64,000 bases of DNA from Oxytricha trifallax. Taxonomy: Eukaryota; Ciliophora; Spirotrichea; Sporadotrichida; Oxytrichidae. Shown in pieces: positions 45,433-59,443 of this stretch. The notes below the pieces were generated by a model. That model worked only from the letters and a program-made list of their open reading frames with translations. It ran no database searches and had not been told where the DNA came from. Within the stretch, counting starts at the first letter, position 1, and each line of letters begins with the position of its first letter. Both the position numbers and the translations under genes were made by a program. Where the stretch lies: positions 1 through 64,000 of the forward strand of contig ARYC01000217.1 in assembly GCA_000711775.1 (NCBI GenBank). The letters run 5' to 3'.

Positions 45433-48264
45433 ATGTAGCATGGAGGATTTCAATCATCGAATGGCTTTAGTGCAATAAGAGAAGAAATTATTGATAAAAA
45501 TGTAAGTAAAAGAATGTCTGATGGGAAAATATCCATTATGTGAAACTCAAGGTTTTTATAACATTTTTTAAATATAGGGAGCACTTTTTAAGTTGGGTAC
45601 TAACACACCATCTTATCAACTGAAATAAGAAGTCTATATTCCGAGATCTGAAGCTATAGAAGTCATAAAAAGGGTAAGTTTTGAAGTATTTAAACTATCA
45701 CAAATTCTGTCACTCCCTAAGAGTCTCTAAAAACTTGATCAATTCAAGAGTAAATATTAATTAACGCACATTATAAAAATAGATTGAGCAAGAAGCCAAA
45801 AATAGAATAGATTAGTATAAGCACTTCACCATATAACTGAAAGATAAATATAATCTGTACGAGCAAGAAGCACACACTTACTATTACTAAATCATTGATG
45901 ACCAAAAGAGTAAACTGAAAGCTCTTATCAAGGAGAAGCAAGTGTTATTGCTAAAGCTGAAACTAGAATAAGAGGATTACTATAACAGTATTTAAGAGCT
46001 TAATACCAAACTTGGAGACGGAGAGAAACAGCTTTAGGTATTTCTTGATTAAAATGCCAAATCATAGGAGCATATAGCTTAGCAGTAAGATTCGATATAC
46101 GATTTGGAGAGCAAGCTTCAAAAGCTATAAGCTGAGTATTAAGAGCTTGAATAACGCGAACCAGAGAAAGTTGAAGTGGAGAAATTTGTGTTTGTTGATA
46201 AGCCAGAAGATAACACTGTTGATTATGATGAATTTGAGGCACTTTTAAAGAAGCGCTAAGATAACAAGCAAATGATTAAGTTCTGGTACTAACAGTTCCT
46301 TAGAGACAATGAACGTGCTCCCACTATTGAAGACTTTTAAGGATGCCAGGGATTGATCAATGAATACTTATCCATGAGTAAACGATACACTGAGCTAAAG
46401 TTAAAGCTTTTGAGAACTGATAAATTCTAAGCTAATGTTGATAAGTTTAAGCCTCCTGAAGTTATCAAAGAAATTGTAAGAGAAGAGGTCATTATAAGAG
46501 AGGCAGTCCAAGCACTTTAAAGTGCAGATGAGTATTAGGCATAGGTTTACAAGAAGTAAGAGGACCCAGTTTACTAAAGGGAAGAATCTAATAGAGAAAT
46601 TAGATCAAGACTTAGCAATGACCCCGAAGTTAGATAAGCTTAGAAAATGACCAATAATTTCTTTGCAGAAGAAGAGTAAGTTGAAAAGTAAGCTGATCCT
46701 TAAATGGTTGCTTTATAAAATGATATTGCTACTCTAAAAAAAGAACTTGAAATCAAAGAGCAAAGAAACCAAGAATTGCAAGATCAAATTAAAAGACTTG
46801 AAGAGATGATTGGCTAAAACATTGGTGAAAATAAGATCTTAGAGGGATTATAGAAGGAAATAGAGTTCCAGAAATCTCTACTTTTAGATAGAGATCATAA
46901 AATTGATGGTTTAATTTAATAAGAGAATCTATTAAATGATCAAAAGAAGGAAATTATGCAAGATCTTTAAAAGCTTACTTCTACAAATAAAAAGCTTAGA
47001 TAAAAGAATAAACTTAAATTCAATTATTTTTAATAGCAATAATTGTTACTTACTTTGAGGATTTAAATCATTAACTTGAACTTCATAGTTCAAGACCCAT
47101 AAATCAAACAAATCCTAACATGACATAAGGGGACTTTTCAAAGTATGAGAATATAATTTCACCATAGGAAACAATGAGAACTGATGTAAATTAACAAAAG
47201 TCTAACGATGTTGCTCAAACTTTCCTCCTTCAAGATTTAGGTAGATTGAGAAGAGAAAATGATGATCTTAAGAATCAAATTCAAATATTAGAGAAAATCA
47301 CTCCAGGTGAAATTAAGTATGTTGAGAAAAGAGTTGAGGTACCTATTGATAGAATAGTAGAGAAAATTGTTAGAGTTGAAGTTCCAATTGAAGTAAACTC
47401 TTAAAAACTCGATTCTAAATAACCAGCTTCTCATGTTCCCAGTCAAAGATCAGACACCAAATTACTTGACACTTCCTTGTTAGAAAACTTAAAGAATGAA
47501 ACAAGCATGAAAGATCAAGAAATCTAATAACTTAGAAAAGAAATTACTTCTCTGTAAGCATTAGGGTAAAAAGAGCCAATTGTTTAAATTAAATCAGATA
47601 GAGAGTCAAAAGAGTAACTTGCAAATGTTTCAAATTTAGTTGAGTAATTTAAGGAAAAACTTGCTAAGAAAAAGCAAAAGATTGCATAATTCAAATTACA
47701 AAAGTCCGCTCTTGATGAAGAAATTGTTCAACTAAAATAGTATAAGGATCAAGAAGTCAGTAGATTGAAGACTGAGTATGAGAGCTAAATTCAGTAATAT
47801 GAATTGGAGATCTAAAATTTAAAAAGAGACCAGTAAAAATTGATTTAAGGAGGCTAATCAAGCATTTAAGCAATATAGGCCTAACATGATACTTAAATAC
47901 AAGAGTAAATGTTTTATATTTTAACCATAACTTATAAGAGTTAATGAGCAAGAATTAATAAGAAATTGAAAAGAGAGAAGAGTCAATAAATGCTTACAGA
48001 ATATAATTAGAAAAACTCCAGTCTTCAAATAACAAGCTGAATGACTAAGTTCAAAATCTTGAGTTAGCCTTAGAAGAAAAGTGTAAAAACGAAGAAAAAT
48101 TAGTTGATAAAATAGGCTCTTTATCTCTCCTAGCAGGTGAAGCAGCTGGACTGAAAGCAGAGGTTGATTAACTAAGCTCTGAGCTTACTGATTTAAAAGA
48201 GAAATATCATATCCTTGAGGATAAATTTAAAGAGGAAGTAAAGAAGAGAAAGTTTCTTCACAAT
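45433..48264 (+). CDS. kinesin-14-type motor, N-terminal coiled-coil part
   Basis: Starts MQHGGFQSSNGFSAIREE. Two introns near the start (about 45504-45576, GTAAGT...AATATAG, and about 45675-45783) are followed by a long charged, heptad-rich coiled coil. Interruptions: near 47040-47090 (GT-AG intron likely) and the IES at 47901-47941. The segment ends KEEVKKRKFLHN at the AAT where a 14-kb TBE nest begins. The frame resumes at 62320 with [17 protein letters not shown], the neck and motor start typical of C-terminal-motor kinesins (LHNxLxxxKGxIRxxCRVRP). Minus-end-directed motors of this class act on spindle or cortical microtubules. Confidence 0.88.
47901..47941. other. IES, pointer AAGAGT, 35 bp
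   Basis: AAGAGT at 47901-47906 and 47936-47941. Excision removes a TGA and joins HDTQIQE to LMSKNQQEIEKREE in the coiled coil. Confidence 0.85.
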
Positions 48265-48428
48265 CAAAACCCCAAAACCCCTGAAGTTGTTTGATTGAGT
48301 TTTTGATTGATGAAAGTAGACTATTAACGCATGCTTTATATTAGGGTTTTGATAGGGTTTATGTAGGGGTTTAGGGTTATAATGTAATATAAATTAGTGT
48401 GTAATGCAAGTGTTTTATTTTTAATTAT

Positions 48429-49552
48429 TCACTCAAACAGTACTTTGGCATCATGAGGCAGCTTTCTAAACTTTATCTCTCCTATCCAACTTACAATTTA
48501 GTCTATTGTATGGTCAGCTCTGTGATTAGGCTTAATAATTATCTACTCAGCCATGTCTTTCATTCTACCTTTTATCTTATTCTAGTCTAGATATTGCTGT
48601 ATTCTCTGTTTTGAATCTTTCTCTCTTTTGCAGCTATAGTAATCATTTCTTGCCATATCGCATTCACAAATAATTGCTGCGAGAGCCCATATATCCCACT
48701 TAATATCACCATCTCTCCAGTCCTCTCTTTCTGGAAAGTATCCAGGAGTACCATACACGTTGCCAAGTCCTGAAGCTTCAACTCTCTATGATCTATTGAA
48801 ATCTATTATTACTACTCTGAGAGGTGAAAAGTCAAGCATTATATTCTCAGGCTTCAAATCTCTATGAACATATCCAAGAGTGTGCAGCTCCTCAATGCCT
48901 TTGCAAACATTTGTAAGAATAAGAGGTAACTACTTTGGTATCCTTTAATCTTAAATGTAGTCTCTTAATGTCATTTAGTATAGAGGAAGACGAAAAGCTA
49001 CATGATCTTGAGCAAGCAGAATAGCATCGAGCTTTATTATAAATCTGCACTATCTATCTCTTGACTTCGTAAGTGCTTGGTATTCATTTACGAATTCCAT
49101 TTGATACTTGTCATCGCATTTGAAGTAGTTGAACGGATATATCTTGTATGCGAACTACTTATCTGTTATGACTTTCTTCTCAAATTTATCCTCAAGGATA
49201 AGATAACTTTCTTTACACTCTTTAAGGTCAATTATATTCAATATTGGAAGTTTAAGTGCATGCATCTTAAGAGTGATTTTTACTATCTCTGAGGCTGGGA
49301 GGTTTCTTACTGCTTTAATAAGTTTATTTTCTTTCTTTACTCTTTGTTCCAAAGTTTCTAAAAGGTCTCTTGGCTTTCGTTTTTAAAGGAAGACCTCACC
49401 AGTCTCTGGATCTATTACTTCAAACTTCTTGCCATGATGGTTTTATAGATGAACTTTTAGATCCCTTGAATGATTGTATTACTTATTGCAGTAAGGGCAG
49501 AAATATTTTCCATCTATCTTATCATGCTTAAGATAGAGCTTGGGCTTGTTAG
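48429..49552 (-). pseudogene. TBE-B zinc-finger/kinase gene, kinase part, cut by TBE-C
   Basis: Kinase domain (YVHRDLKPENIM, VVIIDFNRSQ) to VLFE-TGA. The zinc-finger N-terminus was separated when TBE-C inserted at 49553; the missing sequence occurs in each of the three downstream units. Confidence 0.85.
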
Positions 49553-49716
49553 AATCAAAACCCCAAAACCCCTGAAGTTGTTTGATTGAGTTTTTGATTG
49601 ATGAAAGTAGACTATTAACGCATGCTTTATTAGGGTTTTAATAAGGTTTATGTAGGGGTTTAGGGTTATAATGTAATGTAAATTAGTGTGTAATGCAAGT
49701 GTTTTATTTTTATTAT

Positions 49717-50961
49717 TCACTCAAACAGTACTTTGGCATCATGAGGCAGCTTTCTAAACTTTATTTCTCCTATCCAACTTACAATTTAGTCTATTGTATG
49801 GTCAGCTCTGTGATTAGGCTTAATAATTATCTACTCAGCCATATCTTTCATTCTACCTTTTATCTTATTCTAGTCTAGATATTGCTGTATTCTCTGTTTT
49901 GAATCTTTCTCTCTTTTGCAGCTATAGTAATCATTTCTTGCCATATCGCATTCACAAATAATTGCTGCTAGAGCCCATATATCCCACTTAATATCACCAT
50001 CTCTCCAGTCCTCTCTTTCTGGAAAGTATCCAGGAGTACCATACACGTTGCCAAGTCCTGAAGCTTCAACTCTCTATGATCTATTGAAATCTATTATTAC
50101 TACTCTGAGAGGTGAAAAGTCAAGCATTATATTCTCAGGCTTCAAATCTCTATGAACATATCCAAGAGTGTGCAGCTCCTCAATGCCTTTGCAAACATTT
50201 GTAAGAATAAGAGGTAACTACTTTGGTATCCTTTAATCTTAAATGTAGTCTCTTAATGTCATTTAGTATAGAGGAAGACGAAAAGATACATGATCTTGAG
50301 CAAGCAGAATAGCATCGAGTTTTATTATAAATCTGCACTATTTATCTCTTGTCTTCGTAAGTGCTTGGTATTCATTTACGAATTCCATTTGATACTTGTC
50401 ATCGCATTTGAAGTAGTTGAACGGATATATCTTGTATGCGAACTACTTATCTGTTATGACTTTCTTCTCAAATTTATCCTCAAGGATAAGATAACTTTCT
50501 TTACACTCTTTAAGGTCAATTATATTCAATATTGAAAGTTTAAGTGCATGCATCATAAGAGTGATTTTTACTATCTCTGAGGCTGGGAGGTTTCTTACTG
50601 CTTTAATAAGTTTATTTTCTTTCTTTACTCTTTGTTCCAAAGTTTCTAAAGGGTCTCTTGGCTTTCTTTTTTAAAGGAAGACCTCACCAGTCTCTGGATC
50701 TATTACTTCAAACTTCTTGCCATGATGGTATTATAGATGAACTTTTAGATCCCTTGAATGATTATATTACTTATTGCAGTAAGGGCAGAAATATTTTCCA
50801 TCTATCTTATCAAGCTTAAGATAGAGCTTGGGCTTGTTAGAATGCTGCTCTAAGATATGACGCTTAAGAGCAGATTTATAAGTGAAGTTCTTCTCACACT
50901 CCTCACATAAATGTAATGCTTTTATTTCTTTTTTCTCTTCCTCCTCTTCAACCATATTCAT
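49717..50961 (-). CDS. TBE-C zinc-finger / kinase protein, open frame
   Basis: 414 codons from MNMVEEEEEKKEIKAL to VLFE-TGA (TGA at 49717-49719). Two C2H2-like fingers (CEEC...HILEQH; CPYC then a histidine pair) lie in the first 75 residues. A linker with LEQRVKKENKLIKAVRNLP comes next, then the kinase domain: FAYKIY (strand 3 lysine), YVHRDLKPENIML, IIDFNRS (DFN for DFG), GTPGYFPERE, DIWALAAII. This is the best-preserved copy of this gene in the window. The DFN triplet is shared with the other copies, so it is a family trait rather than damage. Confidence 0.85.
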
Positions 50962-51726
50962 TGGACTTTCGCATTAAATTTCTTAGCTCTGCATTTCTAT
51001 TTAACAACTGAATTGCTATTCAAAGTCTGATACCTAAAGTTAGAAAATTTCAGGTTCGTACTAGGTAGAGGCATCGCAAGTATCAATTTTCTTTTGATTC
51101 ATGAAAGAAAGTTTTGATGGCTAATGCCAAGCAATGCCGCTTTTCTAAGTAAGTTACCGCTCATTTTATAAATACTATTAATAATTAGACAAGCTATTTA
51201 AATTCTACATTTATACAAGAGTAAGAGCATATTCTCAAAGGTTAAGAGAGGTTTAATGAGAACAGAGTACGAGACATTAGTGTTATATTTCTTAGATTTA
51301 GTGATAATTTATAAACTAATTCATCCACTTTATTCATTAAAATGAACCTAAATGTGTTTTGTAAGTTAGGTGGTGCTCCTAAAGCTGTTCTTGTAAATTT
51401 AGGAGGGGAGATTTTAAAATTTAATTTTTTAATGTACCTCCTAATACGGTTTTGAACTTTAATATAACCACCTAATTAAGTTTTAAATAAATTAGGAGCA
51501 CCACCTAATTAAATTAATTAAAGTAGGAGCAATTTAATGGAGAAAATTTGATAAAAACGGAAGACAAACTTTGAAACTTGGAGAAAGTTCTTCCATCTTT
51601 CTCTTACTATCTTATTCAGGTTGACCTCCAGTTGGATCTCTCTATTTAGTAGTAAAATTTTAGTAAGTTTAGAATGGATATCCATAATTTTAAATTTCAT
51701 AAACATTTATAGAAAGTGGAAGCAAG

Positions 51727-52515
51727 ATGGAGTCTATGAATGATGCAATGAAGAGAATACAATCTCAAGAATTGATAGGAAAATTTCGAAGTAAGGAGGA
51801 CCTCTATAGATATTTGGTATAGCAAGGTAAGCTTTTATCAAATACTAATATATTAACCATAGGTGGATTGTTCTTGCCAACTCAGGAAGGAACAAAAATA
51901 TCATTCTTAAAAGCCTAACTAAGTGAAGAGAAAAAAGCTTATAAGACAAATGAAATAAGATGATGGAGATACCTAACTACCCTGAAATCTCAGTGACAAA
52001 TCTCTATGATGATGCGATGAGTGATCCAGATGTTGCTCTGTACCTACCATCAAAATTACAACTCTCAAATAAGTAAACAGAGAGAAACTTCTTCTTTGGA
52101 GTTCTTGGAACTCTTAAACCAGAGTACTTAAGTGAAGTAATTTAAGAAGCTCATAAGAAACGCTACAGCATCTCTCATGAAGAGAAAGAGAAGCAGGGAA
52201 TCAAAATCAGTGACTCATGGCTCTAGGAACTGCAGAAGCATCCATTCATCTCAAGTAAGCATAGACTTCTTATTTATAGAAAAACCTGGTACTGCTATAT
52301 ACTTGATGAAAGAGCGCAGCAAATAAAACAGAGAGAGAAAGTCTCAAGTAAAGCATGAATTGAGTAAGAGACTCTTCAAAGATTTATAAAAGCCAGAAGA
52401 GATGAACATAGATGCAGGAGCTGCCACTAAGAGAAGAAACATAGGCCCAAGCAAGCTTAAGAGGAAGAAAAGAAAGAGAAACCAAATCCCTTTACGGGCA
52501 AATTTAATATGTGAA
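51727..52515 (+). pseudogene. TBE-C 22-kDa gene, frameshifted
   Basis: Homologous to 2293-3083 with the same two introns, but a missing base near 51960 (ataagatgatgg for ataaagatgattg) brings in TGA early. Further small differences follow. Confidence 0.75.
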
Positions 52516-52520
52516 CTTAT

Positions 52521-53566
52521 TCATTCGTTTAAATCTAAAACTTATTTATAAACACAAAATCTCCCTTCTCTTGCGCATACTTTTGCTTTATCATCGCTGA
52601 CTCTTTTAGCAGCACTCTTAATAAAATCTACTGTATCTATCTTCAGATCGTGATCAAATGATAGAGCAGAAGTTTCTTGTAGTGGCCTTTTAATAGGCCC
52701 CAATATAGTTCAATTCCATTGAATTGAGGGCTATAGAACATTAAATACACGTGTTATGTTTAGCCTTTCATATTCTCTCCTTGAGTCTTTAGTTTTATGA
52801 ACTGATAAGTTATCAACAAACAGAATAATTTCTTATTCAGCATACTTATCTCTTAGCTATTGCAAAAATTTAATATATTATTCAGTCTTAATAGAGCGAG
52901 GGTGGATAACATAAGTCCCAAGCCCACTATCTTCACTGATTCCACCAAGGATTGCATGAGTTTATACCTTAACCTTTTGATCATAAACTTCTATGTTGCT
53001 GTACCTCATATACCAAGACCTCGATATGAAGGTATTAAACGTGAATACTGCCTCATCAGCATGTATGAACTTTATATTATGCTCTTAAGCCCTCTGCATT
53101 TAATCGAATATATAATTTAAATTATCCTTATAAAATGGAACATTAAAATCGATCACTCTATTAATGCGATTGACTGTCTTGTAAGATATACCATTCTTTT
53201 TATAGATATTAGCATAGATTAAGCAGAGATGTGAAGTACAGGAAATTGGCGATGAAACATCACAGCCCTCTAGGCTAGAGAGAAATGAGCCCAGTATTTT
53301 AGAGTCTTATCATTAATAAGATATTCGATATGATGCTACTAGAATTTTAAAGGTCTTTTAGGCTTAGAATTAAGATGCTATCTCTTTAAATTCAATGCTA
53401 ATAGACAGTGTGACCTAACAGTACCAGGAGATTTATGGAGCAGTCTTGCAATAGATGTGTAATTTAGAATAGGTCTGAGTTGATAACTATAATCATTACA
53501 TCCAAAACGCAACTTAAACAATAAATCTATATATTCACTATCATAAACTGATCCCAAACCTCGCAT
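52521..53566 (-). pseudogene. TBE-C transposase gene, damaged
   Basis: Starts MRGLGSVYDSEY and keeps the catalytic regions, but is 4 nt shorter than the 1050-nt intact frames. Small deletions near 52733 and 53213 break the frame. Confidence 0.75.
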
Positions 53567-53707
53567 ATTCTCACTTAAATTACTGATATTTAAAACATTA
53601 ACCCCTACATAAACCCTATTAAAACCCTAAAAAAGCATGCGTTAATAGTCTACTTTCATCAATCAAAAACTCAATCAAACAACTTCAGGGGTTTTGGGGT
53701 TTTGAAT

Positions 53708-56569
53708 GCTGCTATAAGATATGACGCTAAAGAGCAGATTTATAAGTGAAGTTCTTCTCACACTCCTCACATAAATGTAATGCTTTTTTTCTTTTTTCTC
53801 TTCCTCCTCTTCAACCATTTTCATTGGAACTTCGCATTAAATTTCTTAGCTCTGCATTTCTATTTAACAACTGAATTGCTATGCAAAGTCTGATACCTAA
53901 AGTTAGAAAATTTCAGGTTCGTACTAGGTAGAGGCATCGCAAGTATCAACTTTCTTTTGATTCATGAAAGAAAGTTTTTGCTGGCTAATGCCAAGCAATG
54001 CCGCATTTCTAAGTAAGTTACCGCTCATTTATAAATACTATTAATAATTATACAAGCTATTTAAATTCTACCTTTATACAAGAGTAAGAGCATATTCTCA
54101 AAGGTTAAGAGAGGTATAATGAGAACAGAGTACGAGACATTAGTTTTATATTTCTTAGATTTAGTGAAAAATTATAAACTAATTCATCCATTTTATTCAT
54201 TAAAATGCACCTAAATGAGTTTTGTGAAGTTAGGTGATGCTCCTAAAGCTGTTCTTGTAAATTTAGGAGTGGAGATTTTAAAATTTAATTTTTTTAATGT
54301 ACCTCCTAATACGGTTTTGAACTTTAATATAACCACCTAATTAAGTTTTAAATAAATTAGGAGCACCACCTAATTAAATTAATTATTATTAGGAGCAATT
54401 TAATGGAGAAAGTTTGATAAAAATGGAAGTCAAACTTTGAAACTTGGAGACAGTTCTTCCATCTTTCTCTTACTATCTTATTCAGGTTGACCTCCAGTTG
54501 ATCTCTCTATTTAGTAGTAATATTTTAGTAAGTTTAGAATGGATATCCATATTTTAAATTTCATAAACATTTATAGAAAGTGGAAGCAAGATGGAGTCTA
54601 TGAATGATGCAATGAAGAGAATACAATCTCAAGAATTGATAGGAAAATTTCGAAGTAAGGAGGACCTCTATAGATATTTGGTATAGCAAGGTAAGCTTTT
54701 ATCAAATACTAATATATTAACCATAGGTGGATTGTTCTTGCCAACTCAGGAAGGAACAAAATATAATTCTTAAAAGCCTTACTAAGTGAAGAGAAAAAAG
54801 CTTTTAAGACCAATGAAATAAAGATGATTGAGATACCTAACTACCCTGAAATCTCAGTGACAAATCTCTATGATGATGCGATGAGTGATCCAGATGTTGC
54901 TCTGTACCTACCATCAAAATTACAACTCTCAAATAAGTAACCAGAGAGAAACTTCTTCTTTGGAGTTCTTGGAACTCTTAACCAGAGTACTTAAGTGAAG
55001 TAATTTAAGAAGCTCATAAGAAACGCTACAGCATCTCTCCTGAAGAGAAAGAGAAGCAGGGAATCAAAATCAGTGACTCATGGCTGTAGGAACTCCAGAA
55101 GAATCCATTCATCTCAAGTAAGCATAGACTTCTAACTTTATAGAAAAACCTGGTACTGCTATATACTTGATGAAAGCGCAGCAAATTAAACAGAGAGAGA
55201 AAATCTCAAGTAAAGCATGAATTGATAAGAGACTCTTCAAAGATTTATAAAAGCCAGAAGAGATGAACATAGATGCAGGAGCTGGCACTAAAACAAAAAA
55301 CATGGGCCCAAGCAAGCCACAAGAGGAAGAAAAGAAAGAGAAGCCAAATCCCTTTACGGGCAAATTTAATATGTGAACTTATTCATTCGTTTAAATCTAA
55401 AACTTATTTATAAACACAAAATCTCCCTTCTCTTGCGCATACTTTTGCTTTATCATCGCTGACTCTTTTAGCAGCACTCTTAATAAAATCTACTATATCT
55501 ATCTTCAGATCGTGCATCAGATGATAGAGCAGAAGTTTCTTGTAGAGGCCTTTTAATAGGCCCCAATATAGTTCAATTCCATTGAATTGAGGGCTATAAG
55601 GAACATTAAATACAGGTGTTATGTTTAGCCTTTCATATTCTCTCCTTGAGTCTTTAGTTTTATGAACTGATAAGTTATCAACAAACAGGATAATATCTTA
55701 TTCAGCATACTTATCTCTTAGCTATTGCAAAAATTTAATATATTATTCAGTCTTAATAGAGCTAGGGTGGATAACATAAGTCTCAAGCCCACTATCTTCA
55801 CTGATTCCACCAAGGATTGCATGAGTTTATACCTTAACCTTTTGATCATAAACTTCTATGTTGCTGTACCTCTTATACCAAGACCTCGATATGAAGGTAT
55901 TAAACGTGAATACTGCCTCATCAGCATGTATGAACTTTATATTATGCTCTTAAGCCCTCTGCATTTAATCGAATATATAATTTAAATTATCCTTATAAAA
56001 TGGAACATTAAAATCGATCACTCTATTAATGCGATTGACTGTCTTGTAAGATATACCATTCTTTTTATAGATATTAGCATAGATTAAGCAGAGATGTGAA
56101 GTACAGGAAATTGGCGATGAAACATCACAGCCCTCTAGGCTAGAGAGAAATGAGCCCAGTATTTTAGAGTCTTATCATTAATAAGATATTCGATATGATG
56201 CTACTAGAATTTTAAAGGTCTTTTAGGCTTAGAATTAAGATGCTATCTCTTTAAATTCAATGCTAATAGACAGTGTGACCTAACAGTACCAGGAGATTTA
56301 TGGAGCAGTCTTGCAATAGATGTGTAATTTAGAATAGGTCTGAGTTGATAACTATAATCATTACATCCAAAACGCAACTTAAACAATAAATCTATATATT
56401 CACTGTCATAAACTGATCCCAAACCTCGCATATTCTCACTTAAATTACTGATATTTAAACCATTAACCCCTACATAAACCCTATTAAAACCCTAATAAAG
56501 CATGCGTTAATAGTCTACTTTCATCAATCAAAAACTCAATCAAACAACTTCAGGGGTTTTGGGGTTTTG
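53708..56569. mobile_element. TBE right-part unit 1 (2.87 kb)
   Basis: Begins within the zinc-finger gene and ends with the right terminal repeat. Carries the zinc-finger N-terminus (with small deletions), a damaged 22-kDa gene (54592 onward) and a transposase gene (55383-56431) one base short of full length. No left terminal repeat. Confidence 0.85.
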
Positions 56570-56572
56570 AAT

Positions 56573-59443
56573 GCTGCTCTAAGATATGACGCTTAAGAGC
56601 AGATTTATAAGTGAAGTTCTTCTCACACTCCTCACATAAATGTAATGCTTTTATTTCTTTTTTCTCTTCCTCCTCTTCAACCATTTTCATTGGAACTTCG
56701 CATTAAATTTCTTAGCTCTGCATTTCTATTTAACAACTGAATTGCTATTCAAAGTCTGATACCTAAAGTTAGAAAATTTCAGGTTCGTACTAGGTAGAGG
56801 CATCGCAAGTCTCAATTTTCTTTTGATTCATGAAAGAAAGTTTTTGCTGGCTAATACCAAGCAATGCCGCTTTTCTAAGTAAGTTACCGCTCATTTTATA
56901 AATACTATTAATAATTATACAAGCTATTTAAATTCTACCTTTATACAAGAGTAAGAGCATATTCTGAAAGGTTTAGAGAGGTTTAATGAGAACACAGTAC
57001 GAGACATTAGTTTTATATTTCTTATATTTAGTGATAATTTATAAACTAATTCATCCATTTTATTCATTAAAATGCACCTAAATGTGTTTTGTGAAGTTAG
57101 GTGGTGCTCCTAAAGCTGTTCTTGTAAATTTAGGAGTGGAGATTTTAAAATTTTAATTTTTTTAATGTACCTCCTAATACGGTTTTGAACTTTAATATAA
57201 CCACCTAATTAAGTTTTAAATAAATTAGGAGCACCACCTAATTAAATTAATTATTATTAGGAGCAATTTAATGGAGAAAGTTTGATAAAAATGGAAGTCA
57301 AACTTTGAAACTTGGAGAAAGTTCTTCCATCTTTCTCTTACTATCTTATTCAGGTTGACCTCCAGTTGGATCTCTCTATTTAGTAGTAAAATTTTAGTAA
57401 GTTTAGAATGGATATCCATAATTTTAAATTTCATAAACATTTATAGAAAGTGGAAGCAAGATGGAGTCTATGAATGATGCAATGAAGAGAATACAATCTC
57501 AAGAATTGATAGGAAAATTTCGAAGTAAGGAGGACCTCTATAGATATTTGGTATAGCAAGGTAAGCTTTTATCAAATACTAATATATTAACCATAGTTGG
57601 ATTGTTCTTGCCAACTCAGGAAGGAACAAAAATATCATTCTTAAAAGCCTTACTAAGTGAAGAGAAATAAGCTTTTAAGACCAATGAAATAAAGATGATT
57701 GAGATACCTAACTACCCTGAAATCTCAGTGACAAATCTCTATGATGATGCGATGAGTGATCTAGATGTTGCTCTGTACCTACCATCAAAGTTACAACTCT
57801 CAAATAAGTTACCAGAGAGAAACTTCTTCTTTGGAGTTCTTGGAACTCTTAAACCAGAGTACTTAAGTGAAGTAATTTAAGAAGCTCATAAGAAACGCTA
57901 CAGCATCTCTCCTGAAGAGAAAGAGAAGCAGGGAATCAAAATCAGTGACTCATGGCTGTAGGAACTGCAGAAGCATCCATTCATCTCAAGTAAGCATAGA
58001 CTTCTAACTTTATAGAAAAACCTGGTACTGCTATATACTTGATGAAAGAGCGCAGCAAATTAAACAGAGAGAGAAAGTCTCAAGTAAAGCATGAATTGAG
58101 TAAGAGACTCTTCAAAGATTTATAAAAGCCAGAAGAGATGAACATAGATGCGGGAGCTGGCACTAAGAGAAGAAACATAGGCCCAAGCAAGCCTTAAGAG
58201 GAAGAAAAGAAAGAGAAGCCAAATCCTTTACGGGCAAATTTAATATGTGAACTTATTCATTCGTTTAAATCTAAAACTTATTTATAAACACAAAATCTCC
58301 CTTCTCTTGCGCATACTTTTGCTTTATCATCGCTGACTCTTTTAGCAGCACTCTTAATAAAATCTACTGTATCTATCTTCAGATCGTGTATCAGATGATA
58401 GAGCAGAAGTTTCTTGTAGTGGCCTTTTAATAGGCCCCAATATAGTTCAATTCCATTGAATTGAGGGCTATAAGGAACATTAAATACAGGTGTTATGTTT
58501 AGCCTTTCATATTCTCTCCTTGAGTCTTTAGTTTTATGAACTGATAAGTTATCAACAAACAGGATAATATCTTATTCAGCATACTTATCTCTTAGCTATT
58601 GCAAAAATTTAATATATTATTCAGTCTTAATAGAGCGAGGGTGGATAACATAAGTCCCAAGCCCACTATCTTCACTGATTCCACCAAGGATTGCATGAGT
58701 TTATACCTTAACCTTTTGATCATAAACTTCTATGTTGCTGTACCTCTTATACCAAGACCTCGATATGAAGGTATTAAACGTGAATACTGCCTCATCAGCA
58801 TGTATGAACTTTATATTATGCTCTTAAGCCCTCTGCATTTAATCGAATATATAATTTAAATTATCCTTATAAAATGGAACATTAAAATCGATCACTCTAT
58901 TAATGCGATTGACTGTCTTGTAAGATATACCATTCTTTTTATAGATATTAGCATAGATTAAGCAGAGATGTGAAGTACAGGAAATTGGCGATGAAACATC
59001 ACAGCCCTCTAGGCTAGAGAGAAATGAGCCCAGTATTTTAGAGTCTTATCATTAATAAGATATTCGATATGATGCTACTAGAATTTTAAAGGTCTTTTAG
59101 GCTTAGAATTAAGATGCTATCTCTTTAAATTCAATGCTAATAGACAGTGTGACCTAACAGTAGCAGGAGATTTATAAAGCAGTCTTGCAATAGATGTGTA
59201 ATTAAGAATAGGTCTGAGTTGATCACTAAAATCATTACATCCATAACGCAACTTAAACAATAAATCTATATATTCACTGTCATAAACTGATCCCAAACCT
59301 CGCATATTCTCACTTAAATTACTGATATTTAAACCATTAACCCCTACATAAACCCTATTAAAACCCTAATAAAGCATGCGTTAATAGTCTACTTTCATCA
59401 ATCAAAAACTCAATCAAACAACTTCAGGGGTTTTGGGGTTTTG
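56573..59443. mobile_element. TBE right-part unit 2 (2.87 kb)
   Basis: Tandem copy of unit 1, starting at the same internal site after AAT 56570-56572. The 22-kDa region starts about 57461. The transposase region 58257-59305 is one base short of full length and shares the agcatagattaagc deletion with unit 1 and TBE-C. Confidence 0.85.

Larger units (their letters stand above)
49556..53704. mobile_element. TBE-C, whole copy nested in TBE-B
   Basis: 4149 bp with telomere-like inverted ends and all three gene regions in the same order as TBE-A. The kinase gene is open, but the 22-kDa and transposase genes have small deletions. Confidence 0.92.

Noticed and set aside
52860-53120. 86-residue ORF repeated at 55725, 58599 and 61474
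   Set aside because: Antisense shadow of the TBE transposase gene; repetition follows the element copies.
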